Below are positions 26,901 through 35,369 of a stretch of 64,000 bases of DNA, piece after piece; the stretch's first letter is position 1, and each line of letters starts with the position of its first letter. The stretch spans positions 2,914,001 through 2,978,000 of the forward strand of contig NZ_QUMQ01000001.1 of the NCBI RefSeq assembly GCF_003387075.1. The letters run 5' to 3'. The DNA comes from Asanoa ferruginea. Lineage in GTDB: Bacteria > Actinomycetota > Actinomycetes > Mycobacteriales > Micromonosporaceae. The position numbers were made by a program, and so were the translations under genes. The notes under the pieces are model-generated. The model was not told where the DNA came from. It searched no databases and saw only the letters and a program-made list of their open reading frames with translations.

Positions 26901-27719
26901 TCAGGAACCTTTCGATCGGGCGGCCCGCAGGCCCGCGTCGAGACAGCTTTCCACGTAGCGGTCGGCGGCCGGGCGCAGCCGCGTCGCGTGCCGGTCGAAG
27001 AAAGCGGCCGCGTTGCTGCCGGCCCAGCGCTCGGGCAGCAGGGCCGGCGGGAGCTGGGGATCGCGGAACAGGAAAGTGCGCCAGGCGTGCACGAGCCGGA
27101 ACCGGGCCGCGTAGGCGAGTTCGTCGTCGCTGCGCGGGGTGACCTGGGACAACAGGGGGCGCTGCTCGGCCACGAACGTCTCGTAGGCGTTGCCGATCTC
27201 CTCCAGGTCCCAGGCCCGGCGGACGACGGCCATCGCGCCGGAGGTGCCGGCGGCGTGGGTCGCGGTGAAGCGTTCGTAGCCGACCCCGGTCTCGACCAGC
27301 AGGGCGTCGACGTCGGCGCCGGGGCGGGTGGCGACCCAGGTGCGCTCGTCGAGCATGCCGTAGCCGAGATAGGTCAGGTTGGCACCGAGGCGCTGGCGTT
27401 CCCGGCGGGCCGTGGGCGCCTCCAGGACGATCAGGTCGAACCGCCCGTCCCAGCCGGCGCGGTTGGTGCGGTAGATGCGGGCGGCGGCCTCGTCGAGTCG
27501 CCTCGCGGCCTTCGACGTGATCAGATAGCCCGGCCCGGAGGTCAGCCGCAGCGGGTGTAGCCAGCCTTGTCGCACCATGCGGGACACGGCAGTCCGCACT
27601 GCGGGCGGTGCGATGCCGAGGGGAGCGAGCAGACGCACCAGGGCGGCAACGGGGGCCCTGCCGCCACGCGGGCGCAGGTAGTCACCGTAGAGGTCGAAGA
27701 GTGCCGACCGTGCCTGCAT
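26901..27719 (-). CDS. PaaX-family transcriptional regulator
   Basis: This 272-aa repressor opens with the PaaX N-terminal winged helix (LFDLYGDYLRPRGGRAPVAALVRLLAPLGI, then VRTAVSRMVRQGWL, about residues 7-58) and has the PaaX central and C-terminal domains. In E. coli PaaX binds phenylacetyl-CoA and represses the paa genes. Here it heads an operon with a PaaG-like hydratase. A 9-bp inverted repeat 11 bp upstream of the start is a likely autoregulatory operator. Confidence 0.88.
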   Translation of the reverse strand: MQARSALFDLYGDYLRPRGGRAPVAALVRLLAPLGIAPPAVRTAVSRMVRQGWLHPLRLTSGPGYLITSKAARRLDEAAARIYRTNRAGWDGRFDLIVLEAPTARRERQRLGANLTYLGYGMLDERTWVATRPGADVDALLVETGVGYERFTATHAAGTSGAMAVVRRAWDLEEIGNAYETFVAEQRPLLSQVTPRSDDELAYAARFRLVHAWRTFLFRDPQLPPALLPERWAGSNAAAFFDRHATRLRPAADRYVESCLDAGLRAARSKGS

Positions 27720-27729
27720 GACCGCACAT

Positions 27730-27768
27730 TGTGACAGCCACTTTCAAGATAAGCTAGATGCTGTCACA
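27730..27768. promoter_or_regulatory. Putative PaaX operator
   Basis: TGTGACAGC (27730-27738) and GCTGTCACA (27760-27768) are perfect inverted repeats with centres about three helical turns apart (30 bp). They enclose the probable promoter of the paaX-like gene. The symmetry and position suggest binding of the dimeric regulator to both arms. Confidence 0.65.
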
Positions 27769-27937
27769 TCAATACCGCCTCGGTTTGGGTCCAGCGGTGG
27801 TTATCAGGGAAAATCATTGGTCGGCGCCCTGCGAGGCGCCCTCGGGTAATACGGTGCCACGGGCCGTAGCGTGGTGCCGCTGTAACGAAGTGGCTGTGGG
27901 ATAACCCACCACCCTGGCGAGTCTGAGGGGAGACAAC

Positions 27938-28105
27938 ATGGCGGCGATGAAGCCGCGGACGGGCGATGGTCCGCTGGAGGTCACCAAGGAGGGCCGGGGC
28001 ATCGTGATGCGGGTTCCGCTGGAAGGCGGAGGGCGGCTCGTCGTTGAGATGACCCCTGACGAGGCCAACGCGCTCGGTGACGCACTGAAGACCGCCGCCG
28101 GCTGA
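27938..28105 (+). CDS. DUF3117 protein (Rv1211-like)
   Basis: This 55-aa protein starts MAAMKPRTGDGPLEVTKEG and continues with RIVMRVP-like strands (GIVMRVPLEGGGRLVVEMTP) and a short helix. It belongs to a very strongly conserved actinobacterial family of unknown function; my recollection of mycobacterial Rv1211 is nearly identical. The ATG at 27938 is preceded by GAGGGGAGA. It is followed by a strong terminator. In mycobacteria it sits directly after tagA; here about 3.6 kb separates the two genes. Confidence 0.92.
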   Translation: MAAMKPRTGDGPLEVTKEGRGIVMRVPLEGGGRLVVEMTPDEANALGDALKTAAG

Positions 28106-28116
28106 CGTCCGACTGC

Positions 28117-28152
28117 GCCCGCCGGCACGCCCGCACTGGGCTGCCGGCGGGC
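28117..28152 (+). terminator. Terminator after DUF3117 gene
   Basis: GCCCGCCGGCA (28117-28127) pairs perfectly with TGCCGGCGGGC (28142-28152) around a 14-nt loop, 11 nt after the stop. A pyrimidine-rich run (CTCCTTGTTCTC) follows. Confidence 0.8.
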
Positions 28153-28209
28153 CTCCTTGTTCTCCGAAGCGAGACAGCACAGCAACAGCACAGAGCCCGG
28201 GAGGCCGGC

Positions 28210-29625
28210 GTGCCCACAATCAGATTCATCGACACCGCAGACGCCGACGCTGACACGATCGTCGTGCCCATCCGGGCCGGCGCGCCGCTCGCCGAGGGCC
28301 TGCCCGACGACGTGGTCGCGATGGCCGCGACACACAGCGGCAAGCCGGGCGCCGTGGAGGTGCTGCCCCGCCCGACCCAGCGGCCGTCGAAGGTCCTGCT
28401 GGTCGGCGTGGGTGAGGGCGCGAGCGGCTGGCGGGCCGCCGGCGCCGGCCTGGCCCGCTCGACCGCCCGCACCGCGTCGGTCACCGTCGCCCTGCCGACC
28501 GCCGAAGACCCCGACATCCGCGCGTTCGCCGAGGGCGTTCTGCTCGGCTCCTACAAGTTCCGGCTCGCCGCACCGCGCGCCGACGGCCCGCCCGAGCTCG
28601 CCGAGGTGCTGCTGGCCGGCACGCCCGACGAAGCCGCGCTCGCCGCCGCCCGGGCCACCGCGGCCGCCACCACGCTGGCCCGCGACCTGACCAACATGCC
28701 GTCCGACGTGAAGACGCCGCAGTGGTTCGCCGAGCGGGTCACCGAGGCCGCGGCGGCGTACCCCGGCTTGACCGTCTCGGTTCGTGAGCCCGCGCAACTC
28801 GAGGCCGAGGGCTTCGGCGGCATCCTGGCCGTCGGTGGCGGCTCGTCGCGCGGTCCCCGCCTCGTGGAGATGTCCTGGGCACCGGAAGGCGCCACCCAGC
28901 ACATCGTGCTGGTCGGCAAGGGCATCACGTTCGACACCGGTGGCATCTCGATCAAGCCGCGCGACTCGATGAAGCTCATGCGCAAAGACATGGGCGGCGC
29001 GGCGGCCATCATCGCCGCGACGATCGGCGCCGCCGCGCTCGACCTGCCGGTGCGGGTCACCGCGCTCGCCCCGCTCGCCGAGAACATGGTCAGCGGCTCG
29101 GCCTACCGGCCCGGCGACGTGATCCGGCACTACGGCGGGCGCACCAGCGAGAGCAACAACAGCGACGCCGAGGGTCGGCTGGTGCTGGCCGACGCGCTCG
29201 CCTACGCGGTCGCCCGGCTCGAGCCCGACCTGATCGTCGACCTCGCGACGCTGACCGGGGCCAACTCGGTCGCGCTGGGCAAGCGCACCGGCGCGCTCTA
29301 CAGCGACAACGACGCGCTGGCCAAGGCGCTCGCCGACGCCGCGACCGACGCCGGTGAGCAGGTCTGGCGGATGCCGCTGCCGCCCGACTACCGCGACTTC
29401 CTCAGCAGCGACGTGGCCGACCTGAGCAGCATCGCCTCCGAGGGCGGCGCGGGTGGCGTGATGGCCGCGCTCTACCTGGCCGAGTTCACCGGGCCGCTGC
29501 GTGACCGCTGGGCGCACATCGACATGTCGGCGCCGTCGTGGGCCGATTCAGACAGCTCCGAGCTGACCAAGGGCGCCACCGGCTGGGGCGTACGCACGCT
29601 GCTGCGCTGGCTGGCCAGCTTCTAG
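28210..29625 (+). CDS. pepA: Leucyl aminopeptidase (M17 family)
   Basis: This 471-aa cytosolic metallo-aminopeptidase removes N-terminal residues from peptides. The two-zinc site and catalytic residues lie in VGKGITFDTGGISIKP (metal ligands plus Lys), MRKDMGG, and the family signature, seen here as NSDAEGRLVLADAL (Ser replaces the usual Thr). It uses a GTG start at 28210 behind GGGAGG. It shares the CTAG stop with the convergent O-methyltransferase gene. Confidence 0.95.
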   Translation: MPTIRFIDTADADADTIVVPIRAGAPLAEGLPDDVVAMAATHSGKPGAVEVLPRPTQRPSKVLLVGVGEGASGWRAAGAGLARSTARTASVTVALPTAEDPDIRAFAEGVLLGSYKFRLAAPRADGPPELAEVLLAGTPDEAALAAARATAAATTLARDLTNMPSDVKTPQWFAERVTEAAAAYPGLTVSVREPAQLEAEGFGGILAVGGGSSRGPRLVEMSWAPEGATQHIVLVGKGITFDTGGISIKPRDSMKLMRKDMGGAAAIIAATIGAAALDLPVRVTALAPLAENMVSGSAYRPGDVIRHYGGRTSESNNSDAEGRLVLADALAYAVARLEPDLIVDLATLTGANSVALGKRTGALYSDNDALAKALADAATDAGEQVWRMPLPPDYRDFLSSDVADLSSIASEGGAGGVMAALYLAEFTGPLRDRWAHIDMSAPSWADSDSSELTKGATGWGVRTLLRWLASF

Positions 29626-30263
29626 CGGCGGACGGCGGTGAGCAGGCCGGCGCCGGTGGGCAGCAGGGCGGGCACCCAGTCGTCGGCGTCGCGCAGGTCG
29701 CGGACCACCTCGCGGATCAACACGGTCTCGGGGTCGCGGGCGGCCGGGTCACCGATCCGGCCGCCGGCCAGCGCGTTGTTGACGGCCAGCACGCCGCCGG
29801 GCCGCAGCAGCCGGCCGGCCGCGGCGACGCAGGCCGCGTATTCGGTCGGGTCGGCGTCGACGAACACCAGGTCGTATCCGCGGTCGGTGAGCCGGGGCAA
29901 CACGTCGAGCGCACGGCCGGTGATGATCCGGGTGCGCGACGGCGCGAAGCCGGCCTCCTGGAAGATCCGCCGGGCCACCCGCTGGTGTTCGTTTTCCACG
30001 TCGATCGTGGTCAGCACCCCGTCGGGGCGCATGCCGCGGAGCAGCCAGACCCCGCTCACTCCGGTGCCCGTGCCGATCTCCACCAGGGACCGGGCGTTGC
30101 CGGCGGCAGCGAGCAGCCGCAGCGCCGCGCCCGAGCCGGGCGACACGCAGGGCAGCCCCACCTCCTCGGCGAGCCGGCGCGCGGTCTGTAGGACCAGGTC
30201 CTCCGGCGGGTACGCGTCGGCGAACTGCAGCGCTTGCGCTGTGGCCGGGCCGGCGGTGCCCAT
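29622..30263 (-). CDS. O-methyltransferase (SAM-dependent, Rv1220c-like)
   Basis: This 213-aa protein has the class I methyltransferase fold of the catechol-OMT-like family. The SAM site is SLVEIGTGTGVSGVWLL, the acidic strand end is TTIDVENEHQ, and DLVFVDADPTEY marks the metal/substrate region. The ATG at 30263 has GGAGG (complement of 30271-30275) 7 nt upstream; the open frame continues to 30674 but overlaps the divergent protease gene. Mycobacteria have the same gene before sigE-rseA-htrA. The substrate is unknown. Confidence 0.88.
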   Translation of the reverse strand: MGTAGPATAQALQFADAYPPEDLVLQTARRLAEEVGLPCVSPGSGAALRLLAAAGNARSLVEIGTGTGVSGVWLLRGMRPDGVLTTIDVENEHQRVARRIFQEAGFAPSRTRIITGRALDVLPRLTDRGYDLVFVDADPTEYAACVAAAGRLLRPGGVLAVNNALAGGRIGDPAARDPETVLIREVVRDLRDADDWVPALLPTGAGLLTAVRR

Positions 30264-30430
30264 GGGTGAACCTCCGTGCGGGGGGAGCGGGGGGACCGGG
30301 TATGAGCGTAGAACCCACCGTCGGTGTTGGATGGACGGGCGGGTGGTGAGGCGTTCGGCAACTTCTGAATGCTCTTCAGCTATCCATGCAATCCTTGAGT
30401 CGGGGTAATGGGCGGCGATCGGGAGGCGAT

Positions 30431-31825
30431 GTGACCGACGGCTGGAATTGGCAGCAGCCCGACGGCGGCCGGCCCTCGGGCCAGCCCGGCCCTCGGCCCA
30501 TGCCGCCCAGCTCCGGGGTCCCGACCAGCCCGATGCCCTACAACCCCGGCCCCGCGCCGTTCGGCCCGGCGCCGTCCGGTCCCGCGCCGTTCGGCTCGCC
30601 GCCGTCCGGTCCTGCGCCGGCCAGCCCGTGGTGGTCCGACGCGCTCGGTGACCCGTGGCGCGACCCGCACGCACCGGCCGCTGTCGTACTGCAACCCACC
30701 GTGACCGGCGCCGCCGAGCCCGAAGCAGTCGTCGACCCCGACGCGCCGAAGCCGCCCGGCAACCGCTCGGTGCTGCTCGTCGCCGTGGTCTCCGCGCTGC
30801 TCGCAGGCCTGCTCGGCGGCTCGCTCGGCTATGCGTTCGCGGCCCGCAACGGGATCGGTGGCGGCCGCACCGCGCTCGGCGGCAACGGCGCCTCGCCGCC
30901 GGCCGCGGCCAACCGCCCGCCCGACTCGCTCGCCGGCGTCGCCGCGCGGCTGCTGCCCAGCGTGGTCACCGTGCGGGTGGCGTCGAGCAGCGGTTCCGCG
31001 CTCGGCTCCGGCTTCGTGGTCTCGGCCGACGGTTATGTGATCACCAACGACCACGTGGTCGAGGGCGGCGGCACGCAGACCTTCACGGCCGTGTTCAGCG
31101 ACGGCAACACCGTGTCGGCCAAGCTCGTCGGGCAAGACCCGGAATCCGACATCGCGGTGATCAAGCTGGCCAAAGACGGCCTGACGCCGGTCCAGTTCGG
31201 CGACTCCGACGCGATCGCGGTCGGTGACCCGGTGCTCGCGATCGGTTCGCCGCTGGCGCTGGCCAACACGGTCACCTCCGGCATCGTCAGCGCCGTCGAC
31301 CGCACCATCCAGGCCGGCGACCCGGGCGGTCCGGTCCGCTACTACGCGGCGATCCAGACCGACGCGGCGGTCAACCAGGGCAACTCGGGCGGTCCGCTGG
31401 TCGACGCCGGCGGCCGGGTGATCGGCGTCAACGCGGTGATCAAGTCGCTGGCCGCCGACGAGCAGAGCGCCGGCAACATCGGCCTGGCCTTCGCCATCCC
31501 GATCAACCAGGCGAAGCGGGTGGCGCAGGACATCATCGACACCGGCAAGGCCCGCCGCACGGTGATCGGCGCCAAGGTGACCAGCGGTCGCACCACCGGC
31601 ACCGGGGTGCGGCTCGACTCGGTCGAGCCGGGCGGCCCGGCGGAGTCCGCCGGCCTGCGGGCCGGCGACGTGGTGACCCGGATCGACAAGCACCCGCTGG
31701 AAGAGGCCATCGACCTGATCGCCCTCGTCCGCAAATACGCGCCGGGCGCTGTCGTCACGGTCGAGTTCCGGCGGGGCTCGGAGACCCAGACCGCCTCAGT
31801 GACCTTGGCCGCAGACGCTCAGTAG
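30431..31825 (+). CDS. HtrA/DegP-like membrane serine protease with PDZ domain
   Basis: This 464-aa envelope quality-control protease has a Pro/Gly-rich cytosolic N-terminus (about 105 residues) and one membrane helix (LLVAVVSALLAGLLGGSLGYAFA). The trypsin-like domain has triad His208 (NDHVVEG), Asp240 (ESDIAVIK) and Ser319 (GNSGGPL), and a C-terminal PDZ domain follows (VRLDSVEPGGPAESAGLRAGD). It lies outside the cell membrane. The GTG at 30431 is chosen for GGGAGG 4 nt upstream. It is followed by tatB, as in mycobacteria. Confidence 0.93.
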   Translation: MTDGWNWQQPDGGRPSGQPGPRPMPPSSGVPTSPMPYNPGPAPFGPAPSGPAPFGSPPSGPAPASPWWSDALGDPWRDPHAPAAVVLQPTVTGAAEPEAVVDPDAPKPPGNRSVLLVAVVSALLAGLLGGSLGYAFAARNGIGGGRTALGGNGASPPAAANRPPDSLAGVAARLLPSVVTVRVASSSGSALGSGFVVSADGYVITNDHVVEGGGTQTFTAVFSDGNTVSAKLVGQDPESDIAVIKLAKDGLTPVQFGDSDAIAVGDPVLAIGSPLALANTVTSGIVSAVDRTIQAGDPGGPVRYYAAIQTDAAVNQGNSGGPLVDAGGRVIGVNAVIKSLAADEQSAGNIGLAFAIPINQAKRVAQDIIDTGKARRTVIGAKVTSGRTTGTGVRLDSVEPGGPAESAGLRAGDVVTRIDKHPLEEAIDLIALVRKYAPGAVVTVEFRRGSETQTASVTLAADAQ

Positions 31826-31901
31826 CCGCCCTTCCGGGCCGTTCCCTTCCGGCGCGCGCCGCGCGTATGGTTGCGCCGGGGATTGCAAGAGGGAGGCCCG
31901 G

Positions 31902-32324
31902 GTGTTCGAAAACCTCAACTGGTGGGAGATCGGTCTCCTGGTCCTGGTGGCCCTGTTGATCTTCGGTGACAAGCTGCCCAACGTGATCAGCGACGGCCTC
32001 AAGATGGTCCGCAACCTGCGCCGGATGGCCAGCAACGCGACCGGTGACCTGAGCCGTGAGCTCGGCACCGACATCCAGCTCGAAGACCTGCACCCGAAGG
32101 CGTTCATCCGCAAGCACCTGATGAGCGAGGAAGAGCAGGAGTCGCTGCGCAAGCCGCTCCAGAAGATGTTCGAAGACGCCAAGTCTGACCTCAGCGGCGT
32201 GCACCAGGACCTCAAAGACGTGGCACAGGCCGCCGACCTCAAGTCGGCGACCCGCAAGCCGGTCACCGACACGCCGGCGGCAAGCGCCCCGCCGCCGCGC
32301 CGGTCGTTCGACGACTACACGTAA
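31902..32324 (+). CDS. tatB: Sec-independent protein translocase subunit TatB
   Basis: This 140-aa protein has the short membrane helix WWEIGLLVLVALLIFGDKLP, followed by a long amphipathic helix with charged residues to about residue 110 and a Pro-rich tail. That layout and the Glu in the membrane helix are typical of TatB, the receptor partner of TatC for folded, twin-arginine substrates. It uses a GTG start at 31902 with GGGAGG upstream. It is in the htrA-tatB-mrp neighbourhood. Confidence 0.92.
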   Translation: MFENLNWWEIGLLVLVALLIFGDKLPNVISDGLKMVRNLRRMASNATGDLSRELGTDIQLEDLHPKAFIRKHLMSEEEQESLRKPLQKMFEDAKSDLSGVHQDLKDVAQAADLKSATRKPVTDTPAASAPPPRRSFDDYT

Positions 32325-32328
32325 GGGT

Positions 32329-33474
32329 TCAGCGCCCCGCGGGGCGCAACCCGAGCGACTTGCCGATCAGTGAGTCGCGGCGCACCGCGAGCCGGTCGGC
32401 GATCGCCGAGATGGCCTGTGCGGCCGGCGCGGTGGGCTCTGACAGCACGATCGGCAGCCCGGCGTCGCCAGCCTCGCGGACCCGGGTGTCGAGCGGGATC
32501 TGACCCAGCAGCGGCACCTCCGCGCCGAGCGTGCGGGTCAGCTTCTCCGCGACGACCGCGCCGCCGCCCGAGCCGAAGATCTCCATCCGCTCGCCGGTGG
32601 GCAGCTCCAGCCACGACATGTTCTCCACGACGCCGATCAGGCGCTGGTGTGTCTGCAGCGAGATCGCGCCGGCCCGCTCGGCGACCTCGGCCGCGGCGAG
32701 CTGCGGCGTGGTGACCACCAGGATCTCCGCGTTGGGCAGGAGCTGGGCCAGCGAGATCGCCACGTCGCCGGTGCCCGGCGGCAGGTCGAGCAGCAGCACG
32801 TCGAGGTCGCCCCAGTAGACGTCGGCCAGGAACTGTTGCAGCGCCCGGTGCAGCATCGGGCCGCGCCAGACCACCGCGGCGTTCTGCGCGGTGAACATGC
32901 CGATCGAGATCACCTTCACGCCGTGCGCTTCCGGCGGCATGATCATGTCTTCCACCCGGGTGGGCTTGCCGGCCGCGCCCAGCATCCGGGGCACCGAGTG
33001 GCCGTAGATGTCGGCGTCGACCACGCCCACCGAGAGGCCGCGGGCGGCCAGCGCGGCGGCCAGGTTGACGGTGACGCTGGACTTGCCGACGCCGCCCTTG
33101 CCGCTCGCGATCGCGTAGACCCGGGTGCGGGAACCCGGCTGGGCGAAGGGGATCACCGGCTCGGCGCCGCCGCCGCCGCGCAGCCGGGTCTGGAGGTCCT
33201 GGCGCTGCTCGGGGCTCATCACCCCGAAGTCGATCTCCACGCCGCGCACCCCGGGGACCGCGGTGACCGCATTGGTGATGTCGGTGCGCAGCTTGTCACG
33301 CAAGGGGCAGCCGGCGACGGTGAGCAACAGCTCGACCAGGACCAGCCCGTCTTCGTCGATGTTGAAGGATTTGACCATGCCCAGGTCGGTGATCGGGCGG
33401 TGGATCTCCGGGTCTTCGACGGTGGCGAGGGCTGCCTGAATGGCTTCCTCACGAGACGTGGCAGGCGCAGACAT
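32329..33474 (-). CDS. mrp: Mrp/ApbC-type iron-sulfur carrier ATPase
   Basis: This 381-aa protein has an N-terminal MIP18/DUF59 domain (EDPEIHRPITDLGMVKSF with the conserved AGCPLRDK cysteine). It is followed by a deviant P-loop ATPase (IASGKGGVGKSSV, VDADIYGHSVPRML, DLPPGTGD). ApbC proteins bind and deliver 4Fe-4S clusters. The usual CxxC pair near the C-terminus is not evident, as in several actinobacterial Mrp proteins. It converges with tatB with only 4 nt between the stops. Confidence 0.9.
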   Translation of the reverse strand: MSAPATSREEAIQAALATVEDPEIHRPITDLGMVKSFNIDEDGLVLVELLLTVAGCPLRDKLRTDITNAVTAVPGVRGVEIDFGVMSPEQRQDLQTRLRGGGGAEPVIPFAQPGSRTRVYAIASGKGGVGKSSVTVNLAAALAARGLSVGVVDADIYGHSVPRMLGAAGKPTRVEDMIMPPEAHGVKVISIGMFTAQNAAVVWRGPMLHRALQQFLADVYWGDLDVLLLDLPPGTGDVAISLAQLLPNAEILVVTTPQLAAAEVAERAGAISLQTHQRLIGVVENMSWLELPTGERMEIFGSGGGAVVAEKLTRTLGAEVPLLGQIPLDTRVREAGDAGLPIVLSEPTAPAAQAISAIADRLAVRRDSLIGKSLGLRPAGR

Positions 33475-33495
33475 GGTGCAACTCTATGTCGCTGG

Positions 33496-34038
33496 TCAGG
33501 CGTCGGTATCCGCGTGGTCGTCCGGCTCGGCGACGGCCTGCTTGCGCCGCTTCTTCCCCCGCTGCCGGTCGTCGAGATCCTCGGTGAGCCGCCCGAGTTC
33601 GGAGCGCAGGAAGTCGCGGGTCGCGAGCTCGCCGATCGCCACCCGCAACGACGCGATCTCCCTGGTCAGATATTCGGTGTCGGCTTTCTGCGCCGCCGCC
33701 CGCCGCCGGTCTTCCTCGAGCGAGATCCGGTCGCGGTCGGCCTGGCGATTCTGCGCGAGCAGAATCAGCGGCGCCGCGTAGGAAGCCTGCAGCGACAAAA
33801 TCAAGGTCAGGAACGTGAAGGTGTAGGGGTCGAAGCGCCAACTCGACGGCGTCAGTGTGTTCCAGCCCACCCACAGCAGGATGAACACGCTCATGTAGAC
33901 GAGGAACTTGGCTGTGCCCAGCGCCCGGGCGATGGTCTCCGACCAGCGACCGAACGACTCGGGGTCGAACCTGGGCAGCTTCAGCCGGCGTGGCTCCCGC
34001 GGCTGGTCGAGCCGGGCCGCGGGGCGCGGTTCAGCCAT
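33496..34038 (-). CDS. DUF1003 membrane protein
   Basis: This 180-aa protein has two membrane helices (FLVYMSVFILLWVGWNTLTP; FTFLTLILSLQASYAAPLIL) in the pattern of DUF1003. They are followed by the NRQADRD motif and a cytosolic coiled-coil tail. The function is unknown. The ATG at 34038 overlaps the stop of the upstream MgtE_N/CBS gene by 8 nt, so the two are translated together and may act together. Confidence 0.85.
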   Translation of the reverse strand: MAEPRPAARLDQPREPRRLKLPRFDPESFGRWSETIARALGTAKFLVYMSVFILLWVGWNTLTPSSWRFDPYTFTFLTLILSLQASYAAPLILLAQNRQADRDRISLEEDRRRAAAQKADTEYLTREIASLRVAIGELATRDFLRSELGRLTEDLDDRQRGKKRRKQAVAEPDDHADTDA

Positions 34039-35338
34039 CGTTGCGACCGGTCGCCGGTGCGGGCGGCGGCGGAACGGCCACGGGCGAGCCGGGCGCCTCA
34101 TCGGTCACGTCGCGGTCGCGCCAATCTGGCGGGAGCGTGTGGTCGAGCACGTCGTCGACCGTGACCGCGCCGACCAACCGGTTGTTGGCGTCGACCACCG
34201 GCATGGCGACCAGGTCATACATCGCCATCCGGCGGGTGATCTCGATCAGCGGCGTCTCCGGGCGCAGCGGGTTGATCCCGCTGTCGACCACGCCGCCGAT
34301 GATGGCCGAGGGCGGCTCCCGGAGCAGCCGCTGGAAGTGCACCATGCCCAGGTATTTGCCGGTCGGCGTGGCCATCGGCGCCCGCGCGACGAAGACCTGC
34401 GCCGCCACCGCCGGCGGGAGCTGCGGCTCGCGGATCCGGGCCAGCGCGTCGGCGACCGTGGCGTCGGGAGTGAGGATCACCGGCTCGGAGGTCATCACGC
34501 TGCCGGCCGTGCCGGCCGCGTATTTGAGCAACTGCCGGACCGGCTCGGCCTCGTCGGGCTCCATCAGGTCGAGCAGCCGCTGCCGCTCCGTGACGGACAG
34601 CTCGCCGAGGAGGTCGGCCGCGTCGTCGGCGTCCATCTCCTCCAGCACGTCGGCGGCCCGCTCCTGGTCGAGCGCCGCGAGGATCTCCACCTGGTCGTGC
34701 TCGGGCAGCTCGCCCAGCACGTCGGCGAGGCGCTCGTCGTCGAGCGCCGCGGCGACCTCGTTGCGGCGGGTGTCGGACATCTCCTGTAGCGCGTTGGCCA
34801 GGTCGGCCGGGCGCATCTGCTCGAGCACGGTGAGCAGGCCGGCGGTGCCCTGGGTGTCGGTGAGCCCGATCAGCCCGTGGACCCGATCCCATTCGAGCTC
34901 GACCAGCTGACCCCGCCGGGTGAGCCGCCGGCTCGGCTGGCGGACCGCGACCCGGCCCAGCGACCACTCACCGGTGCGGTTGGTGTCCATCGCCAGGTCG
35001 ACCACGGTGCCCGGGGTCTCGTCGGGCAGGATCGTCACCCGGCGGTCGAGCAGGTCTTCGAGGACCAGCAGCTCGTTGGGACGCTTCTCGAACCGGCGCA
35101 GGTTGAGCATGCCGGTGTTGAGCACGACCGCGTCGGGGTCGATCGAGGTGAACCGACCCATCGGCAGGAAGATCCGGCGCCGGGCGGTCATCTCGGCCAC
35201 CAGGCCGACGACCTGGGGCGGACGGTTGGTGGTGCGCAGCCGGGCGACGGCGTCACGGATCCGGCCGACCTGGTCGCCGTTGGGGTCGTAGACCGGGAGG
35301 CCGGCGAGTCTCGCGATGTAGACCCGCGCCGTCGTCAC
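34031..35338 (-). CDS. MgtE N-terminal/CBS protein without membrane domain
   Basis: This 435-aa cytosolic protein has a PRC-barrel-like N-terminus (VYIARLAGLPVYDPNGDQVGRI). A helical MgtE_N superhelix follows (ALDDERLADVLGELP, ADDAADLLGELS, about residues 150-270), then two CBS motifs (GSVMTSEPVILTPDATVADAL; YDLVAMPVVDANNRLVGAV). True MgtE Mg2+ transporters add a transmembrane domain, which is absent here, so a regulatory role is more likely. The GTG start has little room for a ribosome site. It is coupled to the DUF1003 gene. Confidence 0.85.
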   Translation of the reverse strand: MTTARVYIARLAGLPVYDPNGDQVGRIRDAVARLRTTNRPPQVVGLVAEMTARRRIFLPMGRFTSIDPDAVVLNTGMLNLRRFEKRPNELLVLEDLLDRRVTILPDETPGTVVDLAMDTNRTGEWSLGRVAVRQPSRRLTRRGQLVELEWDRVHGLIGLTDTQGTAGLLTVLEQMRPADLANALQEMSDTRRNEVAAALDDERLADVLGELPEHDQVEILAALDQERAADVLEEMDADDAADLLGELSVTERQRLLDLMEPDEAEPVRQLLKYAAGTAGSVMTSEPVILTPDATVADALARIREPQLPPAVAAQVFVARAPMATPTGKYLGMVHFQRLLREPPSAIIGGVVDSGINPLRPETPLIEITRRMAMYDLVAMPVVDANNRLVGAVTVDDVLDHTLPPDWRDRDVTDEAPGSPVAVPPPPAPATGRNDG

Positions 35339-35369
35339 CTCGTAAGCCTAATTCCCTACGCTTACCAGC

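Noticed and set aside
34031-35338. Annotating this gene as a magnesium transporter
   Set aside because: No membrane helices are present; only the cytosolic MgtE_N and CBS parts occur.
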